Below, in pieces: positions 28,818 to 38,866 of a stretch of 64,000 nucleotides of DNA (positions are counted from its first letter, which is position 1; every line of letters starts with the position of its first letter). Origin of the DNA: Brasilonema bromeliae SPC951 (GTDB taxonomy: Bacteria; Cyanobacteriota; Cyanobacteriia; Cyanobacteriales; Nostocaceae); the NCBI RefSeq assembly GCF_012912135.1, contig NZ_QMEB01000002.1:1-64000 (forward strand). The letters run 5' to 3'. The position numbers were made by a program, and so were the translations under genes. A model generated the notes under the pieces. It searched no databases. It saw only the letters and a list, made by a program, of their open reading frames with translations, and was not told the DNA's origin.

Positions 28818-31454
28818 TTATTGACTATTAATGCTGGTTGTGCTGCGATGTTTTATAGCTGCATTCTCTTGTTGATCATCTTCTAAGATGACAGGTACGG
28901 GCTGAACGTGCCAAATATCTCGGGCGTACTCGCGAATTGTCCGGTCTGAGGAAAAGTAGCCCGTGCGCGCTGCGTTGAGAATTGACATCCTCAACCACTT
29001 GTCTTGATTGCGATATGCCTCACTCACCTGTTGTTGACACTCAATGTAGGACTGGTAATCAGCAAACAGTAAATAGTCATCCCGGTTTTTGAGAGATTCT
29101 ACCAGTGGTTTGAATAAATCCCTGTCACCTTTGGAGAAGTAACCGGATGCAATCTGGTCAATTGCTTGTTTGAGTTGAGGATTACTGTTGTAATAATCCC
29201 ACGGATGGTAGCCTTGAGCTTTCATTTGTGAAACTTGTTCAGTCGTCAGTCCAAAGAGGAAGAAGTTTTCGTGTCCGACGCGATCGCGAATTTCTATATT
29301 CGCCCCATCCAGTGTACCAATCGTCAATGCCCCATTCATGGCAAACTTCATGTTGCTCGTACCAGAGGCTTCCTTACCAGCAGTCGAGATTTGTTCCGAA
29401 ACGTCAGCCGCTGGATAGATGCGCTGTGCTAACGCTACATTGTAGTTTGCTAAGAAAACGACTTTGAGGCGAGATGCCTCCGGCACGCTACCGCGAACGC
29501 CTACATCCGGATCATTATTCACCACATCCGCTACTGAGTTGATCAACTGAATAATCAACTTTGCCATTGCATAACCAGGTGCAGCCTTACCAGCAAAAAT
29601 CACAGTTCGCGGTACAACATCCGCATGAGGATTCTGTTTGATTTGGTTATAAAGTGTAATTACGTGCAGCAAATTCAAAAGCTGACGCTTATACTCGTGC
29701 AGTCGCTTCACCTGTATATCAAACAGAGAATTGGGATCAACATGAATACCATTCGTTTGCAAAATGTACTCTGCTAAGTCCTGTTTATTCTCCTGCTTAA
29801 TTTGTCGCCATTGATCACGAAATTCTTGGTCGTCCACAAAAGCTTCTAACTGCTTGAGTTCTTCCAAATTTTTAATCCAACCCTTACCGATTTTATTTGT
29901 TATGTGGAGGGCTAGTTTGGAGTTGGCGACCAAAATCCAACGACGCGGGGTGACTCCATTGGTTTTGTTACTGAATTTTTCGGGAAACAATTCGTAGAAG
30001 TCTCGAAACAAGTCATGTGTCAGTAGTTCGGTGTGTAATGCTGCGACACCGTTAATAGCATGACTACCCACACAAGCAAGATGAGCCATTCTTACCCGTT
30101 TGTCTGCACCTTCTTCAATCAGCGACAGTCGGGCAACTTTTTCAATGTCTTGAGGATATTTAGCACGAACTTCGTCCAAGAAACGCTGGTTAATCTCAAA
30201 AATAATCTCCAAGTGTCGAGGTAGAAGTCTGCCAAAAATGCTTAAAGACCAACGTTCCAAAGCTTCAGACAGCAATGTATGATTGGTAAAACCAAAGGTT
30301 TTTTGGGTGATGTCCCAAGCTTTATCCCATCCTAGCTGGTGTTCGTCTACCAATAGCCGCATGAGTTCGGCTACACCAATGGTAGGGTGGGTGTCATTAA
30401 TTTGCAGGGCAAATTTATTGGGGAAATTGTCAAAGTTGTCGTCGTGTTGCAGGAAGTTGCGGATGATATCTTGCAGAGAACAGGAAACAAAGAAGTATTG
30501 CTGCTGTAAACGCAGTTCTCGACCTTGGTAATTATTGTCGTTGGGATAGAGAACTTTGGTAATATTTTCAGAGAAGACTTTATCAGCAACGGCATTGGCA
30601 AAGTCTCCACTGTTGAAAATCTGCAAGTTAAATTCATCACTCGCTTTGGCACTCCACAAACGCAGAGTGTTCACAGTGTTGGAGTTGTAACCGACCATTG
30701 GTGTGTCGTATGGTGTCCCTAAGACAGTTCTTTCTGGAATCCAACGCACTTGGTAGCGTCCCTGCTCATCTGTGAAAGCTTCGGTGTGTCCACCAAATTT
30801 AACTTCCATAGTGTAATCGGGACGAGGAATTTCCCAAGGGTTTCCAAAACGTAGCCAGCGATCTGGAACTTCCACTTGAGTACCATCGCGAATCACTTGC
30901 TGAAAGATGCCGTATTCGTAGCGAATACCGTAGCCAATGGCAGGAATTTCCAAAGTCGAGAGGGAATCTAGAAAGCAAGCGGCTAGTCGTCCTAAACCAC
31001 CGTTGCCTAATCCTGGTTCATCTTCCTGTTCCATTAAGTCATACAAATCATACCCTGACTCTTGCACTACTTGACGGGCAACATCATGAAGTCCAATATT
31101 TGTCAAGTTTTTGCCTAGTTGTCGTCCAATAAGGTATTCTGCAGACAGGTAGCAAACGACTTTGACATCCTTTTTAAAGTAGGTTTGCTCGACAGTCTTA
31201 AGCCAACGGTGCAGCAGGCGATCGCGTACAGTATACGCCAGTGCCATATAGTAGTCGTGTGCTGTTGCCCAACCTTTATCTTTTGCCTGAATGTAATAGA
31301 GGTTATCAAAGAAAGCACGTTTGAGGGTTTCGACGTCCATTCCCGTGCGATCGTCCTCCACTTGGATGGCGGCGTGTTCTGTACGACAAATGTGCTTTTT
31401 CCAATGAGGAATGTGCTTGCCATTGTGTTTTTTTAAGCCGTTGCCATTATTCAT
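28818..31454 (-). CDS. glgP: Glycogen phosphorylase (in-frame start MNNGNGL preferred; ORF open to 31565)
   Basis: [83 protein letters not shown]. Confidence 0.96.
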   Translation of the reverse strand: MNNGNGLKKHNGKHIPHWKKHICRTEHAAIQVEDDRTGMDVETLKRAFFDNLYYIQAKDKGWATAHDYYMALAYTVRDRLLHRWLKTVEQTYFKKDVKVVCYLSAEYLIGRQLGKNLTNIGLHDVARQVVQESGYDLYDLMEQEDEPGLGNGGLGRLAACFLDSLSTLEIPAIGYGIRYEYGIFQQVIRDGTQVEVPDRWLRFGNPWEIPRPDYTMEVKFGGHTEAFTDEQGRYQVRWIPERTVLGTPYDTPMVGYNSNTVNTLRLWSAKASDEFNLQIFNSGDFANAVADKVFSENITKVLYPNDNNYQGRELRLQQQYFFVSCSLQDIIRNFLQHDDNFDNFPNKFALQINDTHPTIGVAELMRLLVDEHQLGWDKAWDITQKTFGFTNHTLLSEALERWSLSIFGRLLPRHLEIIFEINQRFLDEVRAKYPQDIEKVARLSLIEEGADKRVRMAHLACVGSHAINGVAALHTELLTHDLFRDFYELFPEKFSNKTNGVTPRRWILVANSKLALHITNKIGKGWIKNLEELKQLEAFVDDQEFRDQWRQIKQENKQDLAEYILQTNGIHVDPNSLFDIQVKRLHEYKRQLLNLLHVITLYNQIKQNPHADVVPRTVIFAGKAAPGYAMAKLIIQLINSVADVVNNDPDVGVRGSVPEASRLKVVFLANYNVALAQRIYPAADVSEQISTAGKEASGTSNMKFAMNGALTIGTLDGANIEIRDRVGHENFFLFGLTTEQVSQMKAQGYHPWDYYNSNPQLKQAIDQIASGYFSKGDRDLFKPLVESLKNRDDYLLFADYQSYIECQQQVSEAYRNQDKWLRMSILNAARTGYFSSDRTIREYARDIWHVQPVPVILEDDQQENAAIKHRSTTSINSQ
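29472..29497. repeat. 24-nt net micro-insertion in HIP1 site within glgP
   Basis: ggcg[agatgcctccggcacgctaccgcgaa]cgcc; replaces AT of GGCGATCGCC; restores conserved DVGDRLKVV. Confidence 0.85.
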
Positions 31455-31615
31455 GGTTACAATTTCCAAAGAGTCGTGACGAGGTGAAGTTACCACTGCA
31501 ACTTTAGAAGAACGGATAGATTTTTTACCTCTAACCAAGGAAACAATAGCGCAACGAAGTGTCAAATTGTTTTCAATGAAATTTTATGAGTGACAGCATT
31601 CTTAGAAATTTTGTT

Positions 31616-32914
31616 TTAAGCTTCTTCTCTAACCTTGGATATTAGGAAGTACTTTTGTAATATCTCCCCAATTAACAAAAACAAGACCCCACTCAGAATT
31701 CCTATTCCCATGATGTTCAATTCAACGCTACCAAATCCTAAAAAAGCAGGATTTATAAGTGTTATCAGGAGCAATGAAATAGACGAAAAACTACTTGTCA
31801 TTAAAGACAGCTTGACACTTGTTTTTGAGAAGTTATAGCGTCCCGTTTGAGCGAGCAAAAAAGCAACAAAAGGAGCAAACACCCCTCCTACATATGCTGC
31901 ATAAAAATACACAATTAAATTAACAATTTCCCCACCTTTCAAAGCAACGGCAAGACCAAACAGAGCATTTGCAGCAGTGACGAGTAGCCGACTCCAAACA
32001 GATGCAGGCAGAATGTTGAAGTCCAAAATAGTCTTGCTTTGCACTCGCAATATGCTGCTGCCAATACCCAGCGCTGGAACCAGTAAAGATATAATCAGAG
32101 CAATACCCAAAGGCTTGTCGGTACCACCGCCAACCCAGGCTAGGATAAATGGGAGAGTTTCTTTACCATCAATGCCAGCAGGGAAAATTCCTGCGTTATG
32201 TGCCGCTACAACAACTGTTGAAGGTAAAAAAGCAAGCAGTAGTAGCAAAATTGCGGCCAAAGTACACCCTTGATACAGACTGTTTACATCTTTTGCTTGG
32301 AGAAGAAACTGCTGATACTTCATATCTATAGGTACCAGCAGAATTGTAGACAATGAGATGCCCACTATAGTTGGCAAACTCATATGTTTGAGTGAGCTAG
32401 CAAATTCTATGGGCGATCGCACATAATCACCAAAACCATGTAACACCCACAATCCATAAACCAAAGCCAAAAAATTCAGAATCAGTAACCCTCGCAATAT
32501 CCAGCCTGCTTTTTCCATTGGGAGTAGGGAAATGATTGCAAACAGGATAGCCAAAACAACCATCGTCGGGAGAGTAGCTATTCCGAAGACCTTGAGGATA
32601 AATGCTCCAGAAATCAACTGAACAGCTTCAATGCCAATCAGCGATGACCAGGACATTAGGCTCACAAAAACTTTTACCCCATCTCCGTAGGCAGAACCTA
32701 GCAATGTCCAAATTGGCTCTGCTCGTTTCCAGTAAAATTTTGCCAGTCCTAAAAGAGCTATTGTACCCAAGCCAAGGGAGACAGTATAGAGACTGCCAGC
32801 AGCCCCTAAAGTTAGGGATTTCTCAGCGGTTCCCAAAAGAAACCCCAAACCGTAATGCGCGGATACCAGCAAGGCTGCTAGTGAAAAAGTATCCAGTCTG
32901 CGGTCAAAAGCCAT
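31616..32914 (-). CDS. Multi-pass membrane transporter (sodium/solute symporter-like)
   Basis: About 12 hydrophobic segments; SAHYGLGFLLGTAEKS start. Confidence 0.6.
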   Translation of the reverse strand: MAFDRRLDTFSLAALLVSAHYGLGFLLGTAEKSLTLGAAGSLYTVSLGLGTIALLGLAKFYWKRAEPIWTLLGSAYGDGVKVFVSLMSWSSLIGIEAVQLISGAFILKVFGIATLPTMVVLAILFAIISLLPMEKAGWILRGLLILNFLALVYGLWVLHGFGDYVRSPIEFASSLKHMSLPTIVGISLSTILLVPIDMKYQQFLLQAKDVNSLYQGCTLAAILLLLLAFLPSTVVVAAHNAGIFPAGIDGKETLPFILAWVGGGTDKPLGIALIISLLVPALGIGSSILRVQSKTILDFNILPASVWSRLLVTAANALFGLAVALKGGEIVNLIVYFYAAYVGGVFAPFVAFLLAQTGRYNFSKTSVKLSLMTSSFSSISLLLITLINPAFLGFGSVELNIMGIGILSGVLFLLIGEILQKYFLISKVREEA

Positions 32915-32939
32915 ATTGGCATCTGCTCCACAAATTTTT

Positions 32940-33188
32940 TTAAATTTCCCCGTGAATTTTAACTGGTTCGTGGCTAAACTTCATTAACTCGTAGAGATCA
33001 TAAGCATATAAATCTTCCTGACTTGGCTCGTCAGTTTGACTTGTTGCCACAATAGGGTCATTGTATGCTTTGGTTCTACCAATCAATAAAAGTTTTTTTC
33101 CTGCACACTCTCCAATTAACCTGAACTGATGATCTGGAAAGAAGTTGACTTCATCAGTATATAATGATGTCTGATTTTTGATTGGCAT
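32940..33188 (-). CDS. Small hypothetical protein upstream of the transporter
   Basis: 82-aa ORF co-oriented with the transporter and the riboswitch candidate. Confidence 0.5.
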   Translation of the reverse strand: MPIKNQTSLYTDEVNFFPDHQFRLIGECAGKKLLLIGRTKAYNDPIVATSQTDEPSQEDLYAYDLYELMKFSHEPVKIHGEI

Positions 33189-33439
33189 ATTTTCTCCTGA
33201 ATTCTAAGAATTGCTGCGACTCGTTCAAATTGATTTTCAACCATTACGGGAAAGGATGCTGATTCTTTTGAGTAGAGGGAATTGCAAAAATAGAGATGCA
33301 CACAATTGTGATGTTTTTTGACTTTTGAATTGACAAAAGATACAGGATATTCCCTAAACGAAATCAACAGCCTCTTATGTCTACACTGCCAGTAGTGACA
33401 GCTATTCTAGTTAGGAGAACCTAGGGACAACGGCTTGAA

Positions 33440-33600
33440 ATCAGCTGATGTCACAGGTACTCCTTCCAATGCCGACGGAGTTAGCTGACGGGCTAAGACT
33501 GGAAGGTGTCTCTCCATTCAAGATTCGCCCCAATACATTGGTTCCTCCGCTTCTAACCCAGGTTAGAAGTTTTTCAACAACTAGACTGGATTGAATTAGG
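33440..33600 (-). promoter_or_regulatory. Candidate ydaO/yuaA (c-di-AMP) riboswitch
   Basis: Minus strand reads CTTCTAACCTGGGTTAGAAGCGGAGGAACCAATGTATTGGGGCGAATCTT...CCTTCCAGTCTTAGCCCGTCAGCTAACTCCGTCGGCATTGGAAGGAG, resembling the conserved GCGGGGGACCCA / GGGTGAATCC / CCGTCAGCTAACCTCGTAAGC blocks of ydaO. Confidence 0.75.
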
Positions 33601-33738
33601 CAAGTTTTACCCATACATTAACTAAAACTATACTGAAACGTCCAAACAGTCAATCCTTCTTTTGGTCTCACCTCAGGACGAGTGCTATTTAACAACTTAT
33701 CTGGTTAATATTTACGGTGAATTGTATTAAGAATGCTC

Positions 33739-34227
33739 TTATGGTGGATGCTTCGGTAATTGGTGAAGAAGTCATTACGGTTCGATTTACCACTTGTGGA
33801 ACAATCTTTAACTTTGGTTCCTACCTACGCTACATATCTTATTGTTGAAGAGTTGGATGGTTCTGGAGTCATTGGGGTTGTGATTACAAGGTTGATTTTG
33901 CGCCATTTTGGTTCACGTATGGGCATGAACCCGCGTACTTGAGTTATCGTTATTGAGTTCTGGGAGTTTCTGACGTTTTTTGTTCACTCATTTGTCTTTC
34001 TCTTGATTGGCGATCAGATACGGTTTGCCAGTTTGGAGGAAAACTTAACAATCATTGCAGTGACAGTGGGGGTAATGATTTTGATTCGGGCAGCTGCAAT
34101 CTTGTCTTTGAGTCAGTTAAGCAATCTTCTACAAGCAAAAGAAACACCATTTCCCTGTTCCCTGTTCCCTGTTCCCTGTTCCCTGTTCCCTGTGTTTATT
34201 AGGAGAAGATTTGAAAAAGACAGGTAA
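33739..34227 (+). pseudogene. Remnant of Na+/H+ antiporter (CPA1-type)
   Basis: Same frame reads VPTYATYLIVEELDGSGVIGVVITRLILRHFGSRMGMNPRT*VIVIEFWEFLTFFVHSFVFLLIGDQIRFASLEENLTIIAVTVGVMILIRAAAI; in-frame TGA at 33940-33942; 3' end runs into heptamer repeats. Confidence 0.8.
34150..34195. repeat. Heptamer tandem repeat (TTCCCTG)n
   Basis: ccctgttccctgttccctgttccctgttccctgttccctg. Confidence 0.9.
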
Positions 34228-34349
34228 ATTCTTCTACATTTAGAATATTCGAGATATCTAAGAGACGTTTGTTTCTGATAAAATCCTTACGGTAAAGACA
34301 TACTCCGACGTAACATAACGGTCATAAAAGAGTTGTATCTATCGAAGTT

Positions 34350-35441
34350 ATGATAACAGCTAATGTTGACAATCCATTAGATCAAGACTCCTCTAATTGG
34401 TCTGCCTTGTTGCAGCAACTGTTAGAGCGTCAATCACTTTCGGTATCTCAAGCTTCTAACTTAATGTCTGGTTGGCTCAAAGAAGCCATTCCCCCTGTGT
34501 TATCGGGTGCTATTTTAGCAGCGATTCAAGCCAAGGGAGTGTCTGCCGAAGAGTTACTTGGCATGGTTGAGGTTCTATATTCCCAATCTAACAAACCAAC
34601 GCAACGAGATTCCATTGTTGGCACCTCACCACTTGTTGATACTTGTGGTACTGGGGGAGATGGAGCATCAACATTTAATATTTCCACTGCTGTTGCTTTT
34701 GTGACTGCGGCTGCTGGGGTAAAAGTGGCTAAGCATGGTAATCGTTCAGCATCTGGAAAAACTGGATCAGCAGACGTGTTAGAAGCTTTGGGTGTTAATC
34801 TTAAAGCAAGTCTGGAGAAAACTCAAGAAGCTGTGAGCGCAGTTGGCATGACTTTCTTGTTTGCACCTGATTGGCATCCTGCTCTCAAAGTTATCGCTCC
34901 TTTGCGAAAAACTCTGAAAGTACGCACAGTTTTTAATCTGTTAGGTCCATTAATCAACCCCTTAAAACCAACAGGACAGGTTATTGGTGTCAACTCTCCG
35001 GCTTTGGTAGAAACTTTTGCTAAAGTTCTAAATCAACTAGGGACTCGCCGAGCAATTACACTTCACGGACGCGAAAAATTAGACGAAGCAGGGTTGGGAG
35101 ATAAAACTGACTTGGCTGTGTTGTCAAATCAACAAATACACCTGCTCGAACTTTCTCCACAAGAGTTAGGCTTAAACCCCGCTCCCATTAGTGAACTACG
35201 GGGTGGGGATGTCGAAGAGAATGCAGAAATTCTCAAAGCTGTTCTTCAAGGTAAAGGGACTGGGCCACAGCAAGATGTGGTTGCTCTCAATGCAGCGTTT
35301 GCGCTGTATGTGGGCGAAGTAGTACCAGATCAAGGAGATGAGTATCAAACTTTTTCTCAAGCTGTTATTGTTGCCAAGGAAATTCTCCAAAGTGGACTTG
35401 CTTGGAAGAAGTTGGAACAGCTTGCTCAATTTCTTAAGTGA
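34350..35441 (+). CDS. trpD: Anthranilate phosphoribosyltransferase
   Basis: [67 protein letters not shown]. Confidence 0.96.
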   Translation: MITANVDNPLDQDSSNWSALLQQLLERQSLSVSQASNLMSGWLKEAIPPVLSGAILAAIQAKGVSAEELLGMVEVLYSQSNKPTQRDSIVGTSPLVDTCGTGGDGASTFNISTAVAFVTAAAGVKVAKHGNRSASGKTGSADVLEALGVNLKASLEKTQEAVSAVGMTFLFAPDWHPALKVIAPLRKTLKVRTVFNLLGPLINPLKPTGQVIGVNSPALVETFAKVLNQLGTRRAITLHGREKLDEAGLGDKTDLAVLSNQQIHLLELSPQELGLNPAPISELRGGDVEENAEILKAVLQGKGTGPQQDVVALNAAFALYVGEVVPDQGDEYQTFSQAVIVAKEILQSGLAWKKLEQLAQFLK

Positions 35442-35468
35442 AAGATAATCTGCAAGAACGATAACATT

Positions 35469-35500
35469 TGTAGAGACGTCGCAGTGCAACGTCTCTACAC
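35469..35500. terminator. Hairpin downstream of trpD
   Basis: tgtagagacgtcgcagtgcaacgtctctaca inverted repeat, just after the trpD stop. Confidence 0.55.
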
Positions 35501-35868
35501 GCCTAATTCGGATAAAGCTATCACTGCAATCAATACCACCTTTGACCATGCAACTTATTGGTTGTTATAAAAAGTCATAAAAATTTATAAATCTTACGTA
35601 ATTGCTCGTAAATCATTCCAAATTTCCGTAAAAATTCAAACGGCTGTTGAGGAATAGATATAGAATAAATTCCATAAAATTTATAACAAGGAACGTTAAT
35701 GAAATGAACTACCAGATAGAAAGGAATTTTATTATTGTTACAAAAAGCATTGCTTTTTAAATGATTTAAGCATCTATTGGAATTAAAGGAGTCTTTCTGG
35801 GCGCAATACTTTGTATCCCGAAAGCCTAAGTAAATACGCTTGATTTATATTAATGGTTTTCAAGAAAT

Positions 35869-36798
35869 ATGCTGAAACAATTTTCCTGGAATTTTAACAA
35901 TTTTCCATTAGGCAAAAAGCTAACTGTATTACTGCTCGTTATATTTATTGCAGGAATTACTCTGAGTGGTATAGCTTTGTCTGGGATCTTAAATTACAAA
36001 GCTCAAGATGAAGTGAGTTCAAATGGTAAATTGCTGTTCAAGACTATAAACTCTGTGCGTTCTTACACAAATGATGAAGTCAATCCCGAGTTGGAAGCAC
36101 GCTTAGGAAAGGATGAATTTGCAGCACAGACTATCCCTGCTTACTCAGCACGGAAAGTTTTTGAAAAGCTACGAAATGAGGACGATGCCTATAAAGATTT
36201 TTTCTATAAGGAGGCGATGCTGAATCCGACAAATCCTCGGGATAAAGCTGATAGCGTTGAGACAGAACTTATACAAAAATTCCGTAAGGAGAAAAATCTA
36301 AAATTTTTGTCAGGATTCCGTTCTTTTGATCAAGAACAGTTTTATTACATTGCGCGTCCTTTAGCCATAACTGAATCTAGTTGCTTGAGATGTCACAGCA
36401 CACCAGATGTTGCGCCTAAGAAGATGATTCAGATTTATGGAACAGAACATGGATTTGGGTGGAAATTAAATCTGATTAATGGCGTTCAGATAGTGTCTAT
36501 TCCTGCTAGTCAAGTTTTCCAGAAAGCGAATCAATCGTTTTTATTGGTGATGGGAATTGTGACTATAATTTTTGCGATCGCCATATACGTCGCTAACTTC
36601 TGGCTAAAGCGATATGTTGTACAACCCATTAAGCGTGTCGTCCGTGTTGCAGAAGCTGTGAGTACTGGTGATATGGATGCAGAGTTTGAAAAAGTGGGTA
36701 ACGATGAAGTCGGCAGTTTGGTGGAAGCTTTTACACGCATGAAGATAAGTTTAGTTATGGCAATCAGGAGTTTTGAACGGTACCGTGGAGGAAATTAG
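35869..36798 (+). CDS. Tll0287-like (DUF3365) sensor protein with HAMP domain
   Basis: N-terminal TM, SSCLRCHSTPDVAPKKMIQIYGTEHGFGW (CxxCH haem motif), second TM, HAMP-like VVQPIKRVVRVAEAVSTGDMDAEF. Confidence 0.8.
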   Translation: MLKQFSWNFNNFPLGKKLTVLLLVIFIAGITLSGIALSGILNYKAQDEVSSNGKLLFKTINSVRSYTNDEVNPELEARLGKDEFAAQTIPAYSARKVFEKLRNEDDAYKDFFYKEAMLNPTNPRDKADSVETELIQKFRKEKNLKFLSGFRSFDQEQFYYIARPLAITESSCLRCHSTPDVAPKKMIQIYGTEHGFGWKLNLINGVQIVSIPASQVFQKANQSFLLVMGIVTIIFAIAIYVANFWLKRYVVQPIKRVVRVAEAVSTGDMDAEFEKVGNDEVGSLVEAFTRMKISLVMAIRSFERYRGGN

Positions 36799-36841
36799 TG
36801 AACTATAGCAATCCGATTTGATTAGCTGAATCACTCGTAGA

Positions 36842-36892
36842 GAGAGGGAACAGGGAACAGGGAACAGGGAACAAGGAACAGGGAATAAAGGT
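36842..36892. repeat. Heptamer tandem repeat (GGGAACA)n
   Basis: agggaacagggaacagggaacagggaacaaggaacagggaata. Confidence 0.9.
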
Positions 36893-37057
36893 GTACCTAG
36901 CTAAGCAAAAATCTGCGGAGGAGTCCTATATATGTTTACTGATTGTTGAGAATTATAGCGGTTTGAAATTGCGTGCAATACAGTAGAGACCGTACTATAC
37001 GGTCTCTACACACCGTTGTATATTTGATTCAAACGAGAATCGCTATAAAAATTTATA

Positions 37058-38170
37058 ATGGCTCGCAAATTACAAAACAAAACAATTGACTACAAATCTA
37101 ACTTAAACTGGTCATCAGAAACGGAACTCGTCGGGTTAGTATTTGAGTTCGTCACACAAGCAGATGCTTCTATTTACCCTCAGTACACCATTGGACTGCA
37201 CGCTTGGTTTCTTGACCAAGTGCGTTCTTATGATCCAGAACTCTCTGGGTACCTCCATGATGGCGAGTCAGAAAAGCCGTTTACGATTTCTGCATTAGAT
37301 GGAGAATTAGTCAGCAGTGGTAGGCTAGTGCAACTAAGCGCCAACAACTCTTACTACTGGTATGTCACAGTGTTGTCGAGTCGAGTCTCACAATGGATGG
37401 AACAGTGGGTGCAAAATCTACCAAAAGAACTTAACTTGCGGAATGCATCCTTACAGATTCGTTCTTGCAATATTGCTCATGCTCCCACGACTTATACTCA
37501 ACTGCTAAACTCTGAACATGGAGAAACTGTTACCTTAAAATTTCTCAGCCCGACCAGTTTCCGTCGCAAAGGTCATCATTTCCCCTTACCAATGCCAACG
37601 AATGTTTTTCACAGTTACCTGCGTCGTTGGAATGACTTTTCTGGGATGTTTGTTGATCAGGAGGCGTTTTTGGCTTGGGTGGATGAAAACGTTTTGATTA
37701 CTCGTCACCAACTGACATCTATGAAAGTCCTAGCTGGTAAGAAAGGTGCGGTAACGGGATTTACAGGAACAATAGAATTTGCTTTGACCAAAGAAGCTTC
37801 CAGACAACCAGACTTTTGCAAGCTATTTTATGCTTTGGGTAAGTTTGCACCTTACTGCGGTACTGGTCATAAAACGACGTTTGGATTGGGTCAAACACGG
37901 TTGGGTTGGTCGTCGCAAGCAGCACCAGAAGTACCTGATGTGCAAAGCTTGTTGGCAAGACGTATTGAGGAACTGACAGATATCTTTAAGTCACAGCGTA
38001 AGCGGACTGGAGGCGATCGCGCAGAAGAAATAGCATCAAAATGGGCGACTATTTTGGCGCGGCGGGAAATGGGGGAGTCGTTGCAGGCGATCGCCCAAGA
38101 TTTGGAGATGCCTTATGAAACGGTGAAGACTTATGCTAAGTTAAGTCGTCGGGCTTTAAAATCAGGGTAG
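37058..38170 (+). CDS. cas6: CRISPR-associated endoribonuclease Cas6 with C-terminal HTH-like extension
   Basis: ELVGLVFEFVTQAD...LHAWFLDQV...PTSFRRKGHHFPLPMPTNVFHSYLRRWN...GHKTTFGLGQTRLG. Confidence 0.85.
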   Translation: MARKLQNKTIDYKSNLNWSSETELVGLVFEFVTQADASIYPQYTIGLHAWFLDQVRSYDPELSGYLHDGESEKPFTISALDGELVSSGRLVQLSANNSYYWYVTVLSSRVSQWMEQWVQNLPKELNLRNASLQIRSCNIAHAPTTYTQLLNSEHGETVTLKFLSPTSFRRKGHHFPLPMPTNVFHSYLRRWNDFSGMFVDQEAFLAWVDENVLITRHQLTSMKVLAGKKGAVTGFTGTIEFALTKEASRQPDFCKLFYALGKFAPYCGTGHKTTFGLGQTRLGWSSQAAPEVPDVQSLLARRIEELTDIFKSQRKRTGGDRAEEIASKWATILARREMGESLQAIAQDLEMPYETVKTYAKLSRRALKSG

Positions 38171-38219
38171 TTTCATTTGATTTCGCAATTCACTAAAAGG
38201 CTTTGTCTTCATATCTTTC

Positions 38220-38864
38220 TTAATCACAATACTTGACACTTTTAATACTCCCATCTTCCTTCATAGACACAATTTTCACCTTCACTGTCTGTCCTTCCTG
38301 AAGAACACTAGCTTTTTTCGGTTCCTTCTCAGTTAACTTAATTGCTCCCAAAATCTCATAAGTGACCTTATTACCATTGATTTTGATGACTTTTGCCTCT
38401 AATATTTGGTCAACCTGAAAGTCTTGGGATTGAACGACTTTGGCAATTTCTGCTTGACGGGATGACTCTACAGGGGACGGGGTGTTAATTGCAATTTCTC
38501 CAATGGGTACACCAGCATCTTTGTAGTAACGCATCAGCCGAGAGACCCAGCCTAAAATTTGCAGTATTGTGTAAGCATTTCCAACACTTTTGAGAGAATC
38601 ACTACAAGCTTTCTCGATGCTGCGGTAATAATCTGAAGTTCTGCCACTGTGTCCAATAACTCTACCATTACTCACCAAGGTTTTTAAATACTTGAAAAAC
38701 CGAGAAGTTGCATCTGGTTTGTTAACAACAGTACGCAGATAAGCAACTGCTTTCCCCAATTCGTTAATATCTGTATTTTCTTTTACTAGGGTTTGAGCGA
38801 TAGCATGAGCAATATCCCACTCTGCATCCGTCAAAGATTCCGAGGAAAATTCAACCATAGTCAT
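38220..38864 (-). CDS. Type III-associated protein: helical N-terminus plus TRAM/S1-like C-terminus
   Basis: Helical DAEWDIAHAIAQTLVKENTDINELGKAVAYLRTV; C-terminal VDQILEAKVIKINGNKVTYEILGAIKL...LQEGQTVKVKIVSMKEDGSIKSVKY. Confidence 0.55.
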   Translation of the reverse strand: MTMVEFSSESLTDAEWDIAHAIAQTLVKENTDINELGKAVAYLRTVVNKPDATSRFFKYLKTLVSNGRVIGHSGRTSDYYRSIEKACSDSLKSVGNAYTILQILGWVSRLMRYYKDAGVPIGEIAINTPSPVESSRQAEIAKVVQSQDFQVDQILEAKVIKINGNKVTYEILGAIKLTEKEPKKASVLQEGQTVKVKIVSMKEDGSIKSVKYCD

Positions 38865-38866
38865 AA

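Noticed and set aside
33116-33367. 83-aa minus-strand ORF in the riboswitch leader
   Set aside because: Overlaps the better-supported ORF 32940-33188 in another frame; likely leader sequence.
34150-36892. Heptamer arrays considered as CRISPR-like arrays
   Set aside because: Unit is 7 nt with no spacers; fits STRR tandem repeats. No 28-40-nt repeat with unique spacers was found in the window.
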